NCBI GenBank assembly: GCA_020722685.1
Contig: DYKH01000059.1
Location: forward strand, 1-32,176
Length of the DNA stretch: 32,176 bases
Direction of reading: 5' to 3'
From: Caldithrix sp.
Lineage (GTDB): Bacteria > KSB1 > UBA2214 > DYKH01
This document shows positions 17,225 to 26,213 of this stretch, piece after piece. A program made the translations under genes and the position numbers. The notes under the pieces are model-generated. The model had not been told where the DNA came from. It ran no database searches and saw nothing but the letters and a program-made list of their open reading frames with translations. Positions within the stretch are counted from its first letter, which is position 1. Every line of letters begins with the position of its first letter.

Positions 17225-17509
17225 TTATATTATTGCGAGAATGTCGCTTTCTCTCATGATCAAATAGTCCTCGCCGTCGATGGTGACTTCCGTTCCAGAG
17301 TACTTTCCAAACAAAATTTTGTCACCCTTTTTCACTTGCATCTCAACTTTGGCGCCGTTGTCGGATATTTTGCCGGGTCCTACAGCAATGACCTCGCCCT
17401 GCTGTGGTTTTTCTTTGGCTGTGTCGGGGATGATGATGCTTCCCTGCTTCATTTCTTCTTGTTCGAGGGGTCTGACAACAACTCGATCTGCCAATGGCTT
17501 AACGTTCAT
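17225..17509 (-). CDS. groES: Co-chaperonin GroES (Hsp10)
   Basis: This 94-residue co-chaperonin caps the GroEL cavity. [18 protein letters not shown], the mobile loop [21 protein letters not shown] and [14 protein letters not shown] are all typical. The start is ATG 17509: GGAGG lies 7 bases upstream. The in-frame TTG at 17515 would leave no room for a ribosome site. It is the first gene of the groESL operon under a sigma70 promoter and CIRCE. Confidence 0.97.
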   Translation of the reverse strand: MNVKPLADRVVVRPLEQEEMKQGSIIIPDTAKEKPQQGEVIAVGPGKISDNGAKVEMQVKKGDKILFGKYSGTEVTIDGEDYLIMRESDILAII

Positions 17510-17557
17510 AATCAATCCTCCATACTTAGGTCAGCTGATCTTTCTATTGCTGATGTG

Positions 17558-17584
17558 GTAGCACTCGATGAAATAGAGTGCTAA
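17558..17584 (-). promoter_or_regulatory. CIRCE operator (HrcA repressor site)
   Basis: Read on the minus strand: TTAGCACTC, nine bases, GAGTGCTAC. The consensus is TTAGCACTC-N9-GAGTGCTAA, so only the last base differs. It lies between the promoter and groES, so HrcA binding would block transcription until heat shock. hrcA is not in this window. Confidence 0.95.
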
Positions 17585-17594
17585 TCGCGCGCCA

Positions 17595-17622
17595 AATTTA
17601 AAAGATTTTGAAATTTTGTCAA
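17595..17622 (-). promoter_or_regulatory. groESL promoter, sigma70 type
   Basis: On the minus strand TTGACA (17622-17617), a 16-bp spacer, then TAAATT (17600-17595). The CIRCE element begins 10 bases after the -10, the usual arrangement. The rest of the gap to 17916 has a short hairpin (GGACTG/CAGTCC, 17744-17761) and no supported gene; a 75-codon plus-strand frame at 17608-17835 has no recognisable content. Confidence 0.75.
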
Positions 17623-17916
17623 GGGAAATTTTTTATGGCGATTTTTCAAAAAGGATTGAAGCAGCAGGTTTTTGCAATCGGCTTTTTTGATGGTAAAGAG
17701 GCAGTTAACTTGTTGACAGGTGTGAAACTCAATCATGTGGGGCGGACTGGAAAGTCAGTCCTTCACCAGCGCCCTAACAAAGCAAGAAACAGAAGAACGT
17801 CGAAAAGCTGTCGACTTTCAGGTGCAGTCCTGTGAACACGGCTAATTGAACCCAAGGATTCGGCGGCTGCCGCTGAGCCTTTATTCCCCTGCCTGCTAAT
17901 GCCCCCCAATTATACC

Positions 17917-17945
17917 TTGAAATTGATGGCAAAAATCGGTATAAT
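17917..17945 (+). promoter_or_regulatory. mutL-miaA promoter, sigma70 type
   Basis: TTGAAA (17917-17922), a spacer of exactly 17 bp, and a perfect TATAAT (17940-17945). The mutL start is 36 bases downstream of the -10, with AAGGA at 17968-17972 as ribosome site. Confidence 0.85.
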
Positions 17946-17980
17946 CGTCTGTCTGGTCAGATTTTCTAAGGATCACTCAA

Positions 17981-19777
17981 TTGAGCACAAAGCATTCGGA
18001 CATCCGAGTTTTGCCCGAGAATCTAATCAATAAGATCGCCGCCGGCGAGGTGATTGATCGCCCTTCATCGGTCGTCAAGGAATTGGTGGAGAATTCAATC
18101 GATGCCGGTTCGACCCAGATTACCGTGATCATCAAGGGCGGCGGATCCTCCCTTATTCAGGTTGTGGACAATGGCAGCGGCATGGACGAGCAAGATGCAA
18201 TAATGGCGTTTCAGCGGCACGCGACGTCCAAAATTCGGACCTATCGCGATCTTGAGCATGTCACAACTTTGGGTTTTCGCGGCGAGGCGTTGGCGAGCAT
18301 CGCGTCGGTATCCAGAGTCGAATTGAGGACCGTACGGCAAGACGCCCTGGAAGGCACAGCGATACTGTTAGAGGGCGGGACGATGCTGAAAGTCGACAAA
18401 ACGGGTGGTAACGCTGGTACCTCCATAGCCGTGAAGAACTTATTCTTCAACACGCCGGCTCGGAGGAAGTTTTTGCGCGCGGAGTCTACCGAATATCGAC
18501 ACATCCTTTCGGTCCTCAATCATTTTACCCTGGCTTTTCCGCAGATCAGCTTTGTCCTGGTCAATGAGGGAAACGAAGTATTCCATCTAAGACCGTCCGA
18601 TCTCCGACCGCGAATCGGCGAAGTCTTGGGAACGCGAGTCGGCAACAATTTGATCGAAGTGCAGGATGAGAGCGCCCTTTTGGCTATCAGCGGATTTGTC
18701 GGCAACTTTGACATGCTGCGCAAGTCGCGTAATGATCAATACCTTTTCCTTAACGGCCGCTACATCTCGGACCGAACGCTCAATTATGCCATTACTTCAG
18801 CCTTTGGCAGCACTATCCCCAAGGGAAATTATCCGCTTTACATCATCTTTCTGCGCATCGATCCGGAGCGGGTGGATGTCAACGTCCATCCTACCAAGAG
18901 CGAAGTCAAGTTCGCTGATCAACGCATGCTTTATGAGCTGGTGCGCTCGGCTGTCAAGCGAGCGCTGACGACGGACAACATCGTTCCCGAAATGCAGCAA
19001 CACCGTCAAGTTGCCTTGGAAGATTTGCACCGGCGATTTCAATCCTCGTTGGCTGACGACATGCGCAATTTCTCTTCCCAACAGGCAAGGATGGATTTTG
19101 ACAAGCCAATCTCCCGCGCACCTTTTTTTCCAGGACGCCGCGAACAGAGCTCCACTTCTCCTGGGCAGGCGCCGAGTGCTCCGAGTTTTGCCGGCTCGCC
19201 GCCTCAACAGGAGAATTTGATGGTTTGGCAACTGCAAAACAAATATATCTTGTCGCAAATAAAAAGCGGACTGGTGGTCATCGATCAGCATGCGGCGCAC
19301 GAGCGTATCCTCTACGAACGGGCAAAAAAGAATTTTGTCGAACAAGCTGCCTCATCGCAGCAGTTGCTCTTTCCACAGACTGTTGAGTTGGCGCCAGAAG
19401 ATTATGAATTCCTGATGGAAATCTCGCCGCTTTTGGAGAAGATCGGATTCATCCTCAAGAGCTTCGGCTCACGAACCGTGGTCGTCGAAGGGGTACCTGC
19501 CGGCATGCGTATTGAGAGTGAAGACAAGATTTTGCTAGATATTCTTGACGAGTACAAGGTGAACCTTGGCAGCGAGGTGGACATGCAGGAGCGGGTGGCG
19601 AAGAGCTACGCCTGCCGTTCGGCTATCATGGCGGGTGACAAGCTATCCTCGACTGCCATGAATGCCTTAATCGATGAATTGTTCAGTACCGAGAACCCGT
19701 ACTTTTGTCCGCACGGTCGCCCCGTAATTCTGACCATTTCTACCGATGAGCTTGACCAGCGTTTTGAGCGAAAATAA
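17981..19777 (+). CDS. mutL: DNA mismatch repair protein MutL
   Basis: This 598-residue GHKL ATPase couples mismatch recognition to strand cutting. It starts with TTG at 17981, 8 bases after AAGGA. The ATPase motifs are IAAGEVIDRP, with Glu34 and Asn38 in KELVENSIDAG, then DNGSGM and GFRGEAL. A Pro/Gln-rich linker spans about residues 340-410. The C-terminal domain has the endonuclease motif DQHAAHERILYE (435-446), ACRSAIMAGD, and CPHGRP (576-581). These metal-site motifs mean MutL itself nicks DNA, as in bacteria without MutH. The miaA start lies inside its last 32 bases. Confidence 0.97.
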   Translation: MSTKHSDIRVLPENLINKIAAGEVIDRPSSVVKELVENSIDAGSTQITVIIKGGGSSLIQVVDNGSGMDEQDAIMAFQRHATSKIRTYRDLEHVTTLGFRGEALASIASVSRVELRTVRQDALEGTAILLEGGTMLKVDKTGGNAGTSIAVKNLFFNTPARRKFLRAESTEYRHILSVLNHFTLAFPQISFVLVNEGNEVFHLRPSDLRPRIGEVLGTRVGNNLIEVQDESALLAISGFVGNFDMLRKSRNDQYLFLNGRYISDRTLNYAITSAFGSTIPKGNYPLYIIFLRIDPERVDVNVHPTKSEVKFADQRMLYELVRSAVKRALTTDNIVPEMQQHRQVALEDLHRRFQSSLADDMRNFSSQQARMDFDKPISRAPFFPGRREQSSTSPGQAPSAPSFAGSPPQQENLMVWQLQNKYILSQIKSGLVVIDQHAAHERILYERAKKNFVEQAASSQQLLFPQTVELAPEDYEFLMEISPLLEKIGFILKSFGSRTVVVEGVPAGMRIESEDKILLDILDEYKVNLGSEVDMQERVAKSYACRSAIMAGDKLSSTAMNALIDELFSTENPYFCPHGRPVILTISTDELDQRFERK

Positions 19778-20684
19778 AGTTCTCATTATAGTCGGCCCGA
19801 CGGCCGTGGGCAAAACCGAGGTCGCTATTCGGTTGGCGGAGTCGACCGGAGCGGAAATCGTTTCGGCGGACTCGCGCCAAGTTTATCGGCATTTGGATAT
19901 CGGCACGGCCAAACCCACGTTAGATGAACGTCAACGCGTGCCTCATCATTTCATAGATATTCGCGACCCGGATCATTATTACAGCGCGGGTGAATATGGG
20001 CGGGATGCGCGGCAGTGCATTGCAGAGCTGCAACAACGCAAAACCGCTCCCATCGTGGTCGGTGGATCGGGATTCTACATTCGGGCATTGGTAGACGGCC
20101 TATTCGCGCCGAGAATATCAGATGTGGCAGTCAAAGAGAAATGGCGGGCGCGCATTGGGCAGGAGGGTAACGAGGCCGTTTTTTCTTATTTGCGTCAAAT
20201 CGATCCTGTTACCGCGGAACGCCTGCATCCGAACGATACGCAACGGATTGTTCGGGCGCTCGAAGTCTATGAGATTTCTGGTCAAGCAATTTCCCAATTT
20301 CGCCGCGGAAATGAAGAGGCGGCGACTTTTGCTCCTGTTTTCGTCGGTCTTACTCGCGATCGGAAGGTGCTATACCAACGGATCGAACGCCGGGTCGACC
20401 GAATGCTCGCTGCGGGTCTGGTTGAAGAGGTGACCGAATTGCGCAAAAAGGGTTGGGGGCCGGAATTGAATGCGCTGCGAACAGTCGGCTATCAGGAAGT
20501 GTTCGGATTTCTCGACGGCCAATATTCATACGAGGAAATGGTGCAGAAAATCAAAACCAGCTCCCGTCAATACGCCAAGCGGCAAATGACTTGGTTCGGC
20601 AAGGATCAGCGAATTCATTGGCTGGAGATGGACGATAAATCCATCGAAGACGTGTTGCGGGAGATCAAAACCATAATGGAATGA
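19746..20684 (+). CDS. miaA: tRNA dimethylallyltransferase MiaA
   Basis: This 312-residue enzyme transfers a dimethylallyl group to N6 of A37 in tRNAs that read UNN codons. The P-loop is GPTAVGKT (17-24). DSRQVY (42-47), the 'DIGTAKPT' text, GGSGFYIRALVDG and the tRNA-gripping region with RRVDRMLAAGLVEEV and GYQEVFGFLDG all fit the family, and the length is normal. It overlaps the end of mutL by 32 bp, which implies coupled translation; mutL-miaA pairing is common in bacteria. The usual third partner hfq is absent here. Confidence 0.97.
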   Translation: MSLTSVLSENKVLIIVGPTAVGKTEVAIRLAESTGAEIVSADSRQVYRHLDIGTAKPTLDERQRVPHHFIDIRDPDHYYSAGEYGRDARQCIAELQQRKTAPIVVGGSGFYIRALVDGLFAPRISDVAVKEKWRARIGQEGNEAVFSYLRQIDPVTAERLHPNDTQRIVRALEVYEISGQAISQFRRGNEEAATFAPVFVGLTRDRKVLYQRIERRVDRMLAAGLVEEVTELRKKGWGPELNALRTVGYQEVFGFLDGQYSYEEMVQKIKTSSRQYAKRQMTWFGKDQRIHWLEMDDKSIEDVLREIKTIME

Positions 20685-20695
20685 GCTGACTGTTC

Positions 20696-20716
20696 GCCCA
20701 ATGGTTGGGCCGTTTT
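20696..20716 (+). terminator. Weak terminator-like hairpin after miaA
   Basis: GCCCAA (20696-20701), three bases, TTGGGC (20705-20710), then CGTTTT. The stem is short and the U-run is broken, so some read-through into the next gene is likely. Confidence 0.4.
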
Positions 20717-20824
20717 GCCCGAGCTTTTCAATCCGGGTCTCAAGCTTGTTTCCCGTGAATACATTGATTGCCTTTGTTTTCAATTTTTACATATGATTCC
20801 TGTGATGTGGATAGAGAGCAGTAT

Positions 20825-21991
20825 ATGTTGTCAGACAATTCGCAGCCGTCGTTCGACGCAAAAGCGCGACAGCGTAGAAAGAATCGATTGAAAGCGGAAA
20901 AGTTTGGGCGGTATTTCCTGATCAGCATTCTGATGGGCACCATGATCGTGTTCTTCAACATGGTCAAGATCTTTTTAGTGCCGATTATTCTTGCTGCGGT
21001 GTTTACCGCGTTCTTTTACCCGTTGTATCAAAGACTGCTAAGGCTATTTCGCAACCGCCGAGGAGTGAGCTCTCTGGTCACTTGCTTAATTTTGTTGTTT
21101 GCCTTTCTGATTCCCACCTACATCGTCGGCCATTTGGTCGCTTTGGAGGCCATTCACTTTATTCAAATGGTGCAGAAGGACCTGCAAGAGCTGCTGCGGA
21201 GCGGCGATTCCGTGCTCTTTATTGCGATTCGGAACGATAAAATTGTCGATTGGCTCAAGCTGCACCAAACAACTTGGCAGCCGTATTTGGAAGAGGGAAC
21301 CAAGCTAATCGGCACAACGTTGGCCAACCTCATTAATAAGACTTCGAAGGGAACTTTTCAGCTTATCACCTACCTGTTCATCATGTTCTTCAGCATGTAT
21401 TATTTTTTTAGAGATCGTGAACAGATTGAGCAGCGATTAAAATATCTCAGCCCGCTCAGCGAATCCTACGAGGATGCCATTATTTTTCGCTTTCTTTCGA
21501 TCTCCCGTGCTACGGTGCGAGGAACCCTGGTCATCGCTCTGATCCAGGGCGGCCTGGGCGCTGTGACGTTTTGGATTTTTGACATCGATTTGGCGCTCTT
21601 TTGGGGTGTGATCATGGCCATCCTCTCGGTGATTCCGATTGTCGGACCTTACCTGGTCATGTATCCCGCGGCCCTCTTGGAAATTTTGTATGGTCATGTC
21701 TGGCAGGGAGCCGCCATCGCGGCGATTTGCGCCATTGTGATTTCCAATGTTGATAATGTCCTTCGCCCACGTCTGGTCGGGCCTTACCCTGGGATGCACG
21801 ATTTGCTGGTGTTCTTCTCGACGGTGGGGGGAATCAGCATGTTCGGCGTGCTGGGGTTCATCGTCGGCCCGGTCATCACCGCCTTATTTCTCGCACTGCT
21901 GGATATCTATGCCTACGAATTCAAGTCCCAGCTCAGTCCCGAAGTCGAGGTCGAAGAAAAGCCCATTGAAGAGAGCGTTCCTGTCCCGTAG
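20825..21991 (+). CDS. AI-2E family (PerM/TqsA-like) membrane protein
   Basis: This 388-residue inner-membrane protein is of the AI-2E family (PF01594), whose members export autoinducer-2 or other solutes or act as Na+/H+ antiporters. It has paired segments near the N-terminus (FLISILMGTMIVFFNMVKIFL, then VPIILAAVFTAFFYPLYQRL) and a third at SLVTCLILLFAFLIPTYIVG. A soluble amphipathic stretch of about 100 residues follows, then a C-terminal bundle with LALFWGVIMAILSVIPIVGP and DNVLRPRLVG, both typical. It ends with an acidic tail. ATG 20825 (MLSDNSQ) is chosen over the upstream TTG at 20768. The function here is unknown. Confidence 0.85.
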   Translation: MLSDNSQPSFDAKARQRRKNRLKAEKFGRYFLISILMGTMIVFFNMVKIFLVPIILAAVFTAFFYPLYQRLLRLFRNRRGVSSLVTCLILLFAFLIPTYIVGHLVALEAIHFIQMVQKDLQELLRSGDSVLFIAIRNDKIVDWLKLHQTTWQPYLEEGTKLIGTTLANLINKTSKGTFQLITYLFIMFFSMYYFFRDREQIEQRLKYLSPLSESYEDAIIFRFLSISRATVRGTLVIALIQGGLGAVTFWIFDIDLALFWGVIMAILSVIPIVGPYLVMYPAALLEILYGHVWQGAAIAAICAIVISNVDNVLRPRLVGPYPGMHDLLVFFSTVGGISMFGVLGFIVGPVITALFLALLDIYAYEFKSQLSPEVEVEEKPIEESVPVP

Positions 21992-22127
21992 CAGGAATAG
22001 ACGGATTCATCCACTTGATGACCGCGCAATCGCAACGCTTCTTGGTCAGGCTTGACCGGAACATGAAAGCGTGCGGTGCCGCCGTAATCTCCCCTGCTTA
22101 ACAGGCCCCACTCTGCTGCGCACCGAC

Positions 22128-23300
22128 TTACCTACCCTTGCCTAGCGGCTCCGGCGGCCTATTGCGAAACCCTTTAATGCGATGAAATGTCAAATAATTG
22201 GCGTCATGGCCCCGGGGCGCGCCGCCCAGACCGTCCTCGCAGGCCGTGCGGCTGACAAAGATGATGTCTTCGCCCTCGAACAGCCAATCGACGTACTGCC
22301 AGGCGTGCTTTTTCTCGTCGGCATGAAAAAGTAGCGGTGATTCTACTTCCCAGTCGCGCAGATCGGTGGAGGAGATCAATACCAGATTATTGCGTTCAGC
22401 CTCCGGATTCGTCTGCTTGCTGACGATAGACCAATACCGGGAAGTTTTCTCATCCCAATAAATCGTGAACTTGACGCCGCCGCCGGGCATGTCGATCCAG
22501 TCTTTGCTCATATCGAAGGAAAGCTCTCGCCCATCTTCTGACACGTGCACGATGGCCGCTTTGTCCTTCCCGCCGTTGTTGGTGCGGAGAATGTTCACAA
22601 TCTTTTGCTCCGGATCCAAAACGACGTTTCCTTCCAGCCAGACGAATTCATCCGGCTTGGGCAGCCGCTCGCTAAACGTCCAGCTATCCGCCTGAAGCAA
22701 ATCGGCGTCCACCGGCGCACTGATGACCATCGTTTCGAACGCGCCCCATTTTCCGCCGGTGAACCCTTCCATGGAACGCCAGATTCGACCGTTGTGAATC
22801 AACACCGGGCAAGGGGCACAATGATAGCGGCCTTCGCGCAGCAAACCGGTTGTCGGCCCTTGCGGATTAGACCAGGTCTTGCCGCCATCATCGGAGCGGC
22901 GAATGAGCACGTCGCCGTACTCGTTGCGCGTCCCAAGCAGGTAGAGCTTGTCGTTGTGTACAAATAGCTTGCCCCAGAAGCAAGGCTGGATGTCTGCGAT
23001 CTTTTTCCACTTCTTGCCTTTGTTTTTGGACAGAAAGACTACGCTTTTCGGATTCGTCATGTGTTGGGCTTGCGGCCCAAAAAAATCATGCGAAGCGACG
23101 TAGTCACCATTTGGCAAAATGGCGATGCTGGGAGAGCCAATGTAACGCCCCGAGGAAGCCGGGGAGTAATCGATGATGACGCCAGGAACTTGGGAATGGT
23201 CGGGTTTGCGGCTGCTGGTGGATGCGCAAGCGAGCAATGAAATGAGGTATAGGAAGATCCACGCCAAAGCCAATCGCTTGGAACGGTGATGCTTGACCAT
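22128..23300 (-). CDS. Sialidase-like (BNR/Asp-box) beta-propeller lipoprotein
   Basis: This 390-residue lipoprotein has a signal ending LISLLAC, so the Cys carries the lipid. The rest is a six-bladed propeller of the sialidase superfamily: Asp-box SDDGGKTW, a related SKNKGKKW, GRYIGSPSIAILPNGDYVASHD for the first blade, and further blades with similar strand spacing. The FRIP arginine motif and the Tyr/Glu pair of true sialidases were not identified, so the activity could be another glycosidase or lyase, or only binding. The reading frame extends upstream to 23393, but ATG 23300 gives the proper signal. It is last in a minus-strand run, about 100 bp after the PIG-L gene. Confidence 0.8.
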   Translation of the reverse strand: MVKHHRSKRLALAWIFLYLISLLACASTSSRKPDHSQVPGVIIDYSPASSGRYIGSPSIAILPNGDYVASHDFFGPQAQHMTNPKSVVFLSKNKGKKWKKIADIQPCFWGKLFVHNDKLYLLGTRNEYGDVLIRRSDDGGKTWSNPQGPTTGLLREGRYHCAPCPVLIHNGRIWRSMEGFTGGKWGAFETMVISAPVDADLLQADSWTFSERLPKPDEFVWLEGNVVLDPEQKIVNILRTNNGGKDKAAIVHVSEDGRELSFDMSKDWIDMPGGGVKFTIYWDEKTSRYWSIVSKQTNPEAERNNLVLISSTDLRDWEVESPLLFHADEKKHAWQYVDWLFEGEDIIFVSRTACEDGLGGAPRGHDANYLTFHRIKGFRNRPPEPLGKGR

Positions 23301-23401
23301 TGTTCTCTCTAATCTCCTCTGCTTGACGATCTTTGTTTTAAAGGTCCCGCGTGAGTTCCCACTGGTGGTCTCGTGGCCTTCGGAAAACCTCATAGCTGAG
23401 C

Positions 23402-24166
23402 CTAAGGAAAAATATACTTCCCCAGAATCTCCAGCAGGGGATTGGCATCCGCCGGACAGAATCCCAGCGGATTGTGTCGGCGCCAGCCCTCGGCCAATTC
23501 GCAGCGACCCGAAACCGCGCCCATTTCACGTCCCAAATCCTTCATGTAGTTTACGTAAGCGCCAATCCCCTGACTGCGATCCAGCCATTGTTGCTGGCTC
23601 CGGTGCTCGGCCAGCATGGCGGCTTTTTCCTCGATCACCGAGCCGATGTCTACAAAGAATTCCGGCTGCACCAGATTGTTGAGTGCATCCCGATTGCCGT
23701 GTGGCTGGGCATGGTAGACAACAATATCTTTGCTGATGGGGTCCCGAGGAGGAGTTACGGAAAAGTTTCTCATTCCCCGAGAAAAGGCGGCCGTGACCGC
23801 CAGACGGCAGGCGATCGTATGATCTTCCATATAATCCTGCGGGGAAGGCAGCAGCAGGAGGTCCGGGGCTACGGCGCGCATGATCGAGCCCATTTTGGCT
23901 AAAAGCTTCTTCTCATAGAATATCTCCAGATCGGGAACCAGGGGAGGGTGGAACACCGCACCGATATGCGCCACGGCTCTTTGCGCTTCCCGCAACCGGA
24001 TGGCCGCAATAGTCTTGGCGTCGTGTTCCACGGAACCGCATGAGCCGTTGGCGATGTTCATGTAATGGATTTCGCAGCCCGCCTTGGCCAACAGAATCAG
24101 CGTTCCCGCCATACCGAACTCGATATCGTCGGCGTGGGCGGCGACGGCGAATATTCGGCAAGCCAT
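23402..24166 (-). CDS. PIG-L (LmbE-like) family deacetylase
   Basis: This 254-residue zinc-dependent deacetylase-like enzyme is of the family that removes acetyl from GlcNAc-containing substrates (MshB, BshB, PIG-L). The first metal motif is AHADD (His11, Asp14), a variant of AHPDD, and the third ligand is His116 in YMEDH. GGTL-like GMAGTLILLAKAG follows, as in the family. The start is ATG 24166, one base after the stop of the NagB-like gene, so the two are translationally coupled. That pairing, also known as NagB-LmbE fusion proteins in Bacteroidetes, suggests they act on the same amino-sugar compound. No signal peptide is seen, so it is cytosolic. Confidence 0.9.
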   Translation of the reverse strand: MACRIFAVAAHADDIEFGMAGTLILLAKAGCEIHYMNIANGSCGSVEHDAKTIAAIRLREAQRAVAHIGAVFHPPLVPDLEIFYEKKLLAKMGSIMRAVAPDLLLLPSPQDYMEDHTIACRLAVTAAFSRGMRNFSVTPPRDPISKDIVVYHAQPHGNRDALNNLVQPEFFVDIGSVIEEKAAMLAEHRSQQQWLDRSQGIGAYVNYMKDLGREMGAVSGRCELAEGWRRHNPLGFCPADANPLLEILGKYIFP

Positions 24167-24167
24167 C

Positions 24168-25097
24168 TCAGTGCATCTCCACAGCGCAGGTGCCCAGACC
24201 GGGACGGAAGAAATTGAACTGCACGTTGGGATGATCGGCCAGTAGCGACATGGGCACGGAAGCATCCGCAATCCGCTTGGAAATCATCAGGGTGGTCAGC
24301 CGCATGCCGAAAGGATTGTCGTGATGACCCGGATGCCAGATAGAAACCTTCTCCGCCTTCCAAGTCTCCACCGGTCCCACAGTGACGGCCTGCTGCGGGA
24401 CGTTTTGCACCGTGCCGCCGCCCGAGGTGCGCGCATTCTGCATCAACGTCATCGGGTGCAGGTCTACGACTCGCGTGCCCAGCTTGCGATACTCTTCGGG
24501 AGAGGGCGGCGCGTCTTGGTAAGCACCTTCTCTCTTTGGCGGCTCGTTGAAGGCCCAGTGCTTGACTTCGCCCTGACCACCTTGCATGACCAGGCAACGC
24601 GCTCTATCCCAGCTTTTGACGAACTCGGTCGGGTCTGCTGCTGGAAAATGCAAGTTCTCCGCCGGCATGGCCAATTCGGGCCGGATGCGATTGAAGCACA
24701 GCTCCATATCGGCGCGAGCAAAGCCAAGCGGGAAATCCAGCGAGACCTCTTTGCCATGAACGACCCATTCGTCCATGCCCCAGAAGTGGCAGTGCTTGAG
24801 GGATAACCCCAACTCGTTCACCAGACGCGCCACCAAGGGAAGCTGCTCGGTCGGGCCGATGGGACCGCAAACGCCTGCCGGACGGTCTTCCGTAGCCTGC
24901 CGCCAGGCGGTGATGTACTCCAGAGCCTCCGCGAGATAGAATTCTTCGATGTTGTCATAGAAGCGAATCGTAAAACCCTCTCGTTCCAGACCACGAATGT
25001 CCTTCTCCGTGAGCGCCGCTGCCTCGTCAAGGATTTCCCGATCCAGCGTGGTATAATCCCACCACTGTGGGGCTACTGTGCTGAGTGCTCTCATCAT
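24168..25097 (-). CDS. NagB-like glucosamine-6-phosphate isomerase/deaminase family protein
   Basis: This 309-residue protein is of the NagB/RpiA/PgL fold. It has the NagB core in order: [20 protein letters not shown] (Asp109, equal to NagB Asp72), [15 protein letters not shown] (His180 and Glu185, equal to His143 and Glu148) and QQAVTVG. The Asp that precedes His143 by two in E. coli NagB (Asp141) is Val here. One member of the catalytic triad is therefore missing, and the substrate or chemistry may differ from GlcN6P deamination. An N-terminal segment of about 45 residues precedes the core. GGAGAGG upstream supports the start at 25097 or the adjacent ATG 25094. It is coupled to the PIG-L gene. 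Confidence 0.82.
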   Translation of the reverse strand: MMRALSTVAPQWWDYTTLDREILDEAAALTEKDIRGLEREGFTIRFYDNIEEFYLAEALEYITAWRQATEDRPAGVCGPIGPTEQLPLVARLVNELGLSLKHCHFWGMDEWVVHGKEVSLDFPLGFARADMELCFNRIRPELAMPAENLHFPAADPTEFVKSWDRARCLVMQGGQGEVKHWAFNEPPKREGAYQDAPPSPEEYRKLGTRVVDLHPMTLMQNARTSGGGTVQNVPQQAVTVGPVETWKAEKVSIWHPGHHDNPFGMRLTTLMISKRIADASVPMSLLADHPNVQFNFFRPGLGTCAVEMH

Positions 25098-25150
25098 TCC
25101 TCTCCTGAATTTCAGTTGCCGCTAAAGAAACGACTGCCCGCTGGCAAGAG

Positions 25151-25642
25151 TCAAAAGTTAGAGTCCGATCCATGAACCCCTGACCACCGACGGCTGGCCA
25201 CTGGCCGGTCGTCTGCTGTTTCCTCCTTGGCTGCTTGGACTGCGAGGTGGATCATGCCAAGAACACCAAAAAGGGTGAGAACAATGTTTGACCAGAGCTC
25301 AATGCCGTGCATCGGCCGGCCAATTGCACTAAAGCCAATCCAGATGCCGATCATCGCGTAAAGGTTGATGGCGAATGCCGTGAAGGCAAACAGCCGGCCA
25401 AGCCGCCGGTGGAGACTTTTCTTGGCAATCAGTAGAATGCCTCCAACGAGCAGCGCCGGGCCGGCGACCAATGTATCGGACCAAACATACCCCCAATTGA
25501 AACGGCCCAATGGCAAGGTGGCCATCTCGGCATCCGCCGAATTCGGTCTCAGCAATTTACTGGTTTGGATGACAAAGAATGCACTGCCGCCCAAGATTGC
25601 ATAGCAGGCGATAAGGAGCGTCGTTACCTTGGATCGTCTCAT
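25151..25642 (-). CDS. Small membrane protein, four predicted membrane segments, function unknown
   Basis: This 163-residue integral membrane protein has hydrophobic stretches at about residues 8-27 (TLLIACYAILGGSAFFVI), 50-75 (YVWSDTLVAGPALLVGGILLI), 82-105 (LGRLFAFTAFAINLYAMIGI) and 115-140 (LWSNIVLTLFGVLGMIHLAV). I do not recognise a family with confidence. ATG 25642 is preferred to upstream starts because it leads straight into the first helix. The last 20 residues (DDRPVASRRWSGVHG...) are encoded by an intergenic-type repeat (see 25180-25210). It follows the PepSY-like lipoprotein gene after 19 bp, so the two are probably one transcript. Confidence 0.7.
   Translation of the reverse strand: MRRSKVTTLLIACYAILGGSAFFVIQTSKLLRPNSADAEMATLPLGRFNWGYVWSDTLVAGPALLVGGILLIAKKSLHRRLGRLFAFTAFAINLYAMIGIWIGFSAIGRPMHGIELWSNIVLTLFGVLGMIHLAVQAAKEETADDRPVASRRWSGVHGSDSNF
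25180..25210. repeat. GGCCAGTGGCCAGC-type repeat inside the end of a coding region
   Basis: Read on the minus strand, GACCGGCCAGTGGCCAGCC followed by GTCGGTGGTCAG resembles the CCAGTGGCCAG/GTCAGCAGTCAG words of the family A repeats near 12.1 kb and 30.2 kb. The word GCCAGCGGGCAG continues it at about 25138-25146. It supplies the C-terminal codons of the membrane protein gene. Confidence 0.4.
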
Positions 25643-25661
25643 GGCGTTTGGCCTTCGCTTT

Positions 25662-26195
25662 TCATTCTGCCGATTTCTTCTCACCAGAATCCTCAAGGAT
25701 CTTGCCGTCGGGGGCCACCGTGACCTCCGCTGATTTGCCGTCGGCGGTTTCGAGAACGATCTCGTATCCTTCTAAAGCATCCTTGCCGTCATTGACCGCA
25801 ATAATCTCCATAATCTCCTTGATCCCCGCTTTGGGGTACTTTGCCTCCACTACCTTCTTTACAGGTTCAGGGAGATCACTTGCCTCAATCGCCTTTTCCC
25901 AGTTGTGAATCGAGCCGTCAGCCCTGATGTCCGCCTCGAGTTTCCGACCGCCCTGCTCGAATTCGATGTCGTAGACTGTGATGTCGCCTTCCTTTTCTTG
26001 ACCCCATTTGTGGATTTCTGCCTTGGGAAATTTGGCCTTCAGGCCGTCCATCACCACTTGTGGGATTTTATCCACCTGGAGGTCGCCCTGGGCTTTTCTT
26101 TCGCTTGCCGTTTTGTCATCTTGCTGTCTACAACCTAGGGTAACAAAGAGCAAGAGAATGAACGGAAGAACGGAAAATCTGGTAAAGTTCTGCAT
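25662..26195 (-). CDS. Lipoprotein with tandem PepSY-like domains
   Basis: This 177-residue secreted lipoprotein has a signal of about 20 residues ending LFVTLGC. Two related units follow, each with a short helix (VVMDGLKAKFPKAEIHKW and PVKKVVEAKYPKAGIKEI) and then strands with YDIEF/YEIVL and a 'DG' turn (RADGSIHNWEKAI and APDGKILEDSG). This is the PepSY-like (PF11396) pattern of periplasmic beta-lactamase-inhibitor-like folds. Such proteins may bind or sense something in the periplasm; the role is unknown. ATG 26195 has GGAAGG upstream; the longer frame to 26495 is not supported. A Fur-like site lies just upstream. Confidence 0.82.
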   Translation of the reverse strand: MQNFTRFSVLPFILLLFVTLGCRQQDDKTASERKAQGDLQVDKIPQVVMDGLKAKFPKAEIHKWGQEKEGDITVYDIEFEQGGRKLEADIRADGSIHNWEKAIEASDLPEPVKKVVEAKYPKAGIKEIMEIIAVNDGKDALEGYEIVLETADGKSAEVTVAPDGKILEDSGEKKSAE

Positions 26196-26213
26196 TTTTG
26201 CCTTCCTTTCAAT

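Noticed and set aside
17608..17835. 75-codon plus-strand frame after the CIRCE region
   Set aside because: The start lies in the groESL promoter, the translation has no recognisable motif and no ribosome site is seen.
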